In this document: one piece after another, positions 5,516 through 6,533 of the stretch
How the letters are laid out: each line of letters begins with the position of its first letter
How positions within the stretch are numbered: position 1 is the stretch's first letter
Position numbers and translations under genes: made by a program
The notes under the pieces: generated by a model
The model's database searches: none
The model's input: only the letters and a program-made list of their open reading frames with translations
What the model was told of the DNA's origin: nothing
Assembly: GCA_943325435.2 (NCBI GenBank)
Contig: CALPPK020000071.1
Span: forward strand, 1-6,533
From: Bifidobacterium breve
Lineage (GTDB): Bacteria > Actinomycetota > Acidimicrobiia > Acidimicrobiales > Ilumatobacteraceae
Direction of reading: 5' to 3'
Length of the DNA: 6,533 nucleotides

Positions 5516-6376
5516 TCATGCGACCGGAAGACCCAGTTGGGCGTATATCTCCCGTGTAGCAGTGGATTTGTTCAGAGTGTAAAAGTGAAGCCCGGGCGCA
5601 CCCGCAGACAACAACTGTGCGCACAATTCTGTTGCAGCTTCTACTCCGATTCGACGAACGTCTTCTGGCGATGTTCCGGATTCAAGACGTTCACGCAACC
5701 AGCCAGGAAAAGCCGCACCAGATAATTCAGCCATGCGTTCAACTTGGGCAATGTTGGTACATGGCATGATTCCGGGGACGACTGGTTTTGTGACACCAAG
5801 GTCTGCCAAGTCATTAACCAGCGACAAATAATGATCAACATCAAAGAAGAACTGAGTAGTAGCGAAGTCAACGACCTTGAGCTTTTCAGCAAGAAGGCGA
5901 CGGTCTGTTGCAAGATCTGGCGAGCGAGGGTGCCCTTCAGGATGTGCAGCGACTCCGATTGACAGATCAGCAATCTCACGTAAATGTTCAACTAAATCAG
6001 TTGCATATACGTAATCGCTCGGCCGAGCGTCGGCCGGATCTTTCGGTGGATCACCTGCAAGAGCCAAGACATTTTCAACTCCGGCAGCCGTGTAGGTGGC
6101 GATGATGTCGGCAATCTCGTTTCGAGTGTGCCCAACGCATGTGAGATGAGCCATTGCAGGAATGTTTGTTTCGCGTTCAATCCACAACACTGTGTCGCGT
6201 GTGTTCTCGCGGGTAGAACCACCAGCGCCGTATGTGACTGAAACAAAGGATGGTCCGAGGGACTCAAGTTCAGCAATTGTGCGACCAAGCGACATTGAAC
6301 CTGCAGTTGTTTTGGGAGGCGAAAACTCAAAAGAGAATGTTTGTCCCGCCGCGAGGAGGTCACCAATACGTGCCAT
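5516..6376 (-). CDS. metF: Methylenetetrahydrofolate reductase
   Basis: This 286-residue enzyme is near the E. coli MetF length of 296. It reduces 5,10-methylene-THF to 5-methyl-THF, the methyl donor for methionine synthesis, with FAD bound in a TIM barrel. Visible motifs: SFEFSPPKT (15-23), with E17 at the place of the E. coli catalytic Glu28; VSVTYGAGGSTR (46-57); HLTCVGHTR (77-85); NVLALAGDPP (102-111), with D109 matching the E. coli folate-site Asp120; GVAAHPEGHP (141-150), the FAD-contact block; DFATTQFFFDV (170-180); PGIMPCTN (201-208); and GLHFYTLNK near the end. The protein appears complete and catalytic. The ATG is the first after the purH stop, 20 nt away, with no Shine-Dalgarno sequence and with a -10-like hexamer immediately upstream. 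Its neighbour PurH uses 10-formyl-THF, so both genes draw on the folate C1 pool. Confidence 0.96.
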   Translation of the reverse strand: MARIGDLLAAGQTFSFEFSPPKTTAGSMSLGRTIAELESLGPSFVSVTYGAGGSTRENTRDTVLWIERETNIPAMAHLTCVGHTRNEIADIIATYTAAGVENVLALAGDPPKDPADARPSDYVYATDLVEHLREIADLSIGVAAHPEGHPRSPDLATDRRLLAEKLKVVDFATTQFFFDVDHYLSLVNDLADLGVTKPVVPGIMPCTNIAQVERMAELSGAAFPGWLRERLESGTSPEDVRRIGVEAATELCAQLLSAGAPGLHFYTLNKSTATREIYAQLGLPVA

Positions 6377-6382
6377 TTGTTT

Positions 6383-6388
6383 AGTCTA
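6383..6388 (-). promoter_or_regulatory. Putative -10 element of a leaderless promoter for metF
   Basis: On the minus strand TAGACT fits TANNNT and ends exactly 6 nt before the metF ATG (AAACAA between them), the same geometry as at the dedA gene. No convincing -35 is visible; it would fall inside the purH 3' end. The gene could also be read through from purH, so this may be an internal or secondary promoter. Confidence 0.42.
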
Positions 6389-6396
6389 CGACTTAC

Positions 6397-6533
6397 CTAG
6401 TGACGGAAGTGGCGTGATCCGGTGAACACCATGGCGATGCCATGAGTGTTGGCTGCCGTGATGGATTCTTCGTCTCGCACACTGCCACCGGGTTGGAAAA
6501 TTGCAGTGACACCAGCGGCAGCCAACTCTGAAA
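6397..6533 (-). CDS. purH: Bifunctional AICAR transformylase/IMP cyclohydrolase, C-terminal end (5' truncated by window)
   Basis: Only the last 44 residues and the TAG stop lie in the window. They begin [20 protein letters not shown] and finish [11 protein letters not shown], the hallmark end of PurH. The QPGGS-x-RD-x-E block and the TG-x-RHF-x-H terminus belong to the AICAR transformylase domain, which transfers the formyl group of 10-formyl-THF to AICAR; the N-terminal cyclohydrolase domain, which closes the ring to IMP, is outside the window. The visible part shows no frameshift or odd residue. metF follows 20 nt downstream on the same strand, giving a small folate-linked pair. The identification is firm despite the short length because the terminus is so conserved. 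Confidence 0.95.
   Translation of the reverse strand, partial: SELAAAGVTAIFQPGGSVRDEESITAANTHGIAMVFTGSRHFRH

Noticed and set aside
5357..5725. 122-codon plus-strand frame spanning the metF/acyltransferase junction
   Set aside because: It crosses the ends of two confidently called minus-strand genes and its translation is Cys/Arg/Ser-rich without any motif.

Overview
The window looks like a chromosomal segment of an actinobacterium with intermediate G+C, judged by eye at about half. A lineage near the Acidimicrobiia is my best guess. The basis is the gene content (membrane pyrophosphatase, actinobacterial-style Mdh, OatA-like acyltransferase with a Thr-rich linker), the near absence of Shine-Dalgarno sequences, and several starts where a TANNNT -10 element sits 6-7 nt before the ATG, as in leaderless actinobacterial transcripts. 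The taxonomic call is inference.

Left part, plus strand (1-1313). The C-terminal end of a proton-pumping membrane pyrophosphatase (hppA) is followed by a strong, perfectly palindromic terminator. A two-gene unit comes next: a DedA-family membrane protein and, 4 nt later, a small SCP2-like sterol-carrier-domain protein. This unit converges on the minus-strand genes with only 4 nt between the two stop codons, and both stops lie inside a hairpin.

Right part, minus strand (6533 down to 1318). In transcription order these are the 3' end of purH, metF, a fused acyltransferase-3/SGNH O-acyltransferase, mdh, a BesD-like 2-oxoglutarate/Fe(II) oxygenase and a homologue of formaldehyde-activating enzyme (Fae). 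purH and metF both belong to folate one-carbon metabolism and are 20 nt apart. The last three genes overlap one another (TAATG, then ATGA), so they are probably translated together from a promoter just upstream of mdh.

The most interesting feature is this mdh-oxygenase-Fae cassette. Fae normally condenses formaldehyde with tetrahydromethanopterin in methylotrophs and methanogens. Here it is coupled to an oxygenase of a family known for acting on free amino acids, and no other C1 or methanopterin genes are visible. One reading is that the oxygenase, directly or through a downstream step, yields formaldehyde or another reactive aldehyde that the Fae-like protein handles. This is a hypothesis, not something the sequence proves.

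No tRNA, rRNA, CRISPR array, insertion sequence or other mobile element was seen. The window is almost entirely coding, and no gene-free stretch exceeds about 70 nt.
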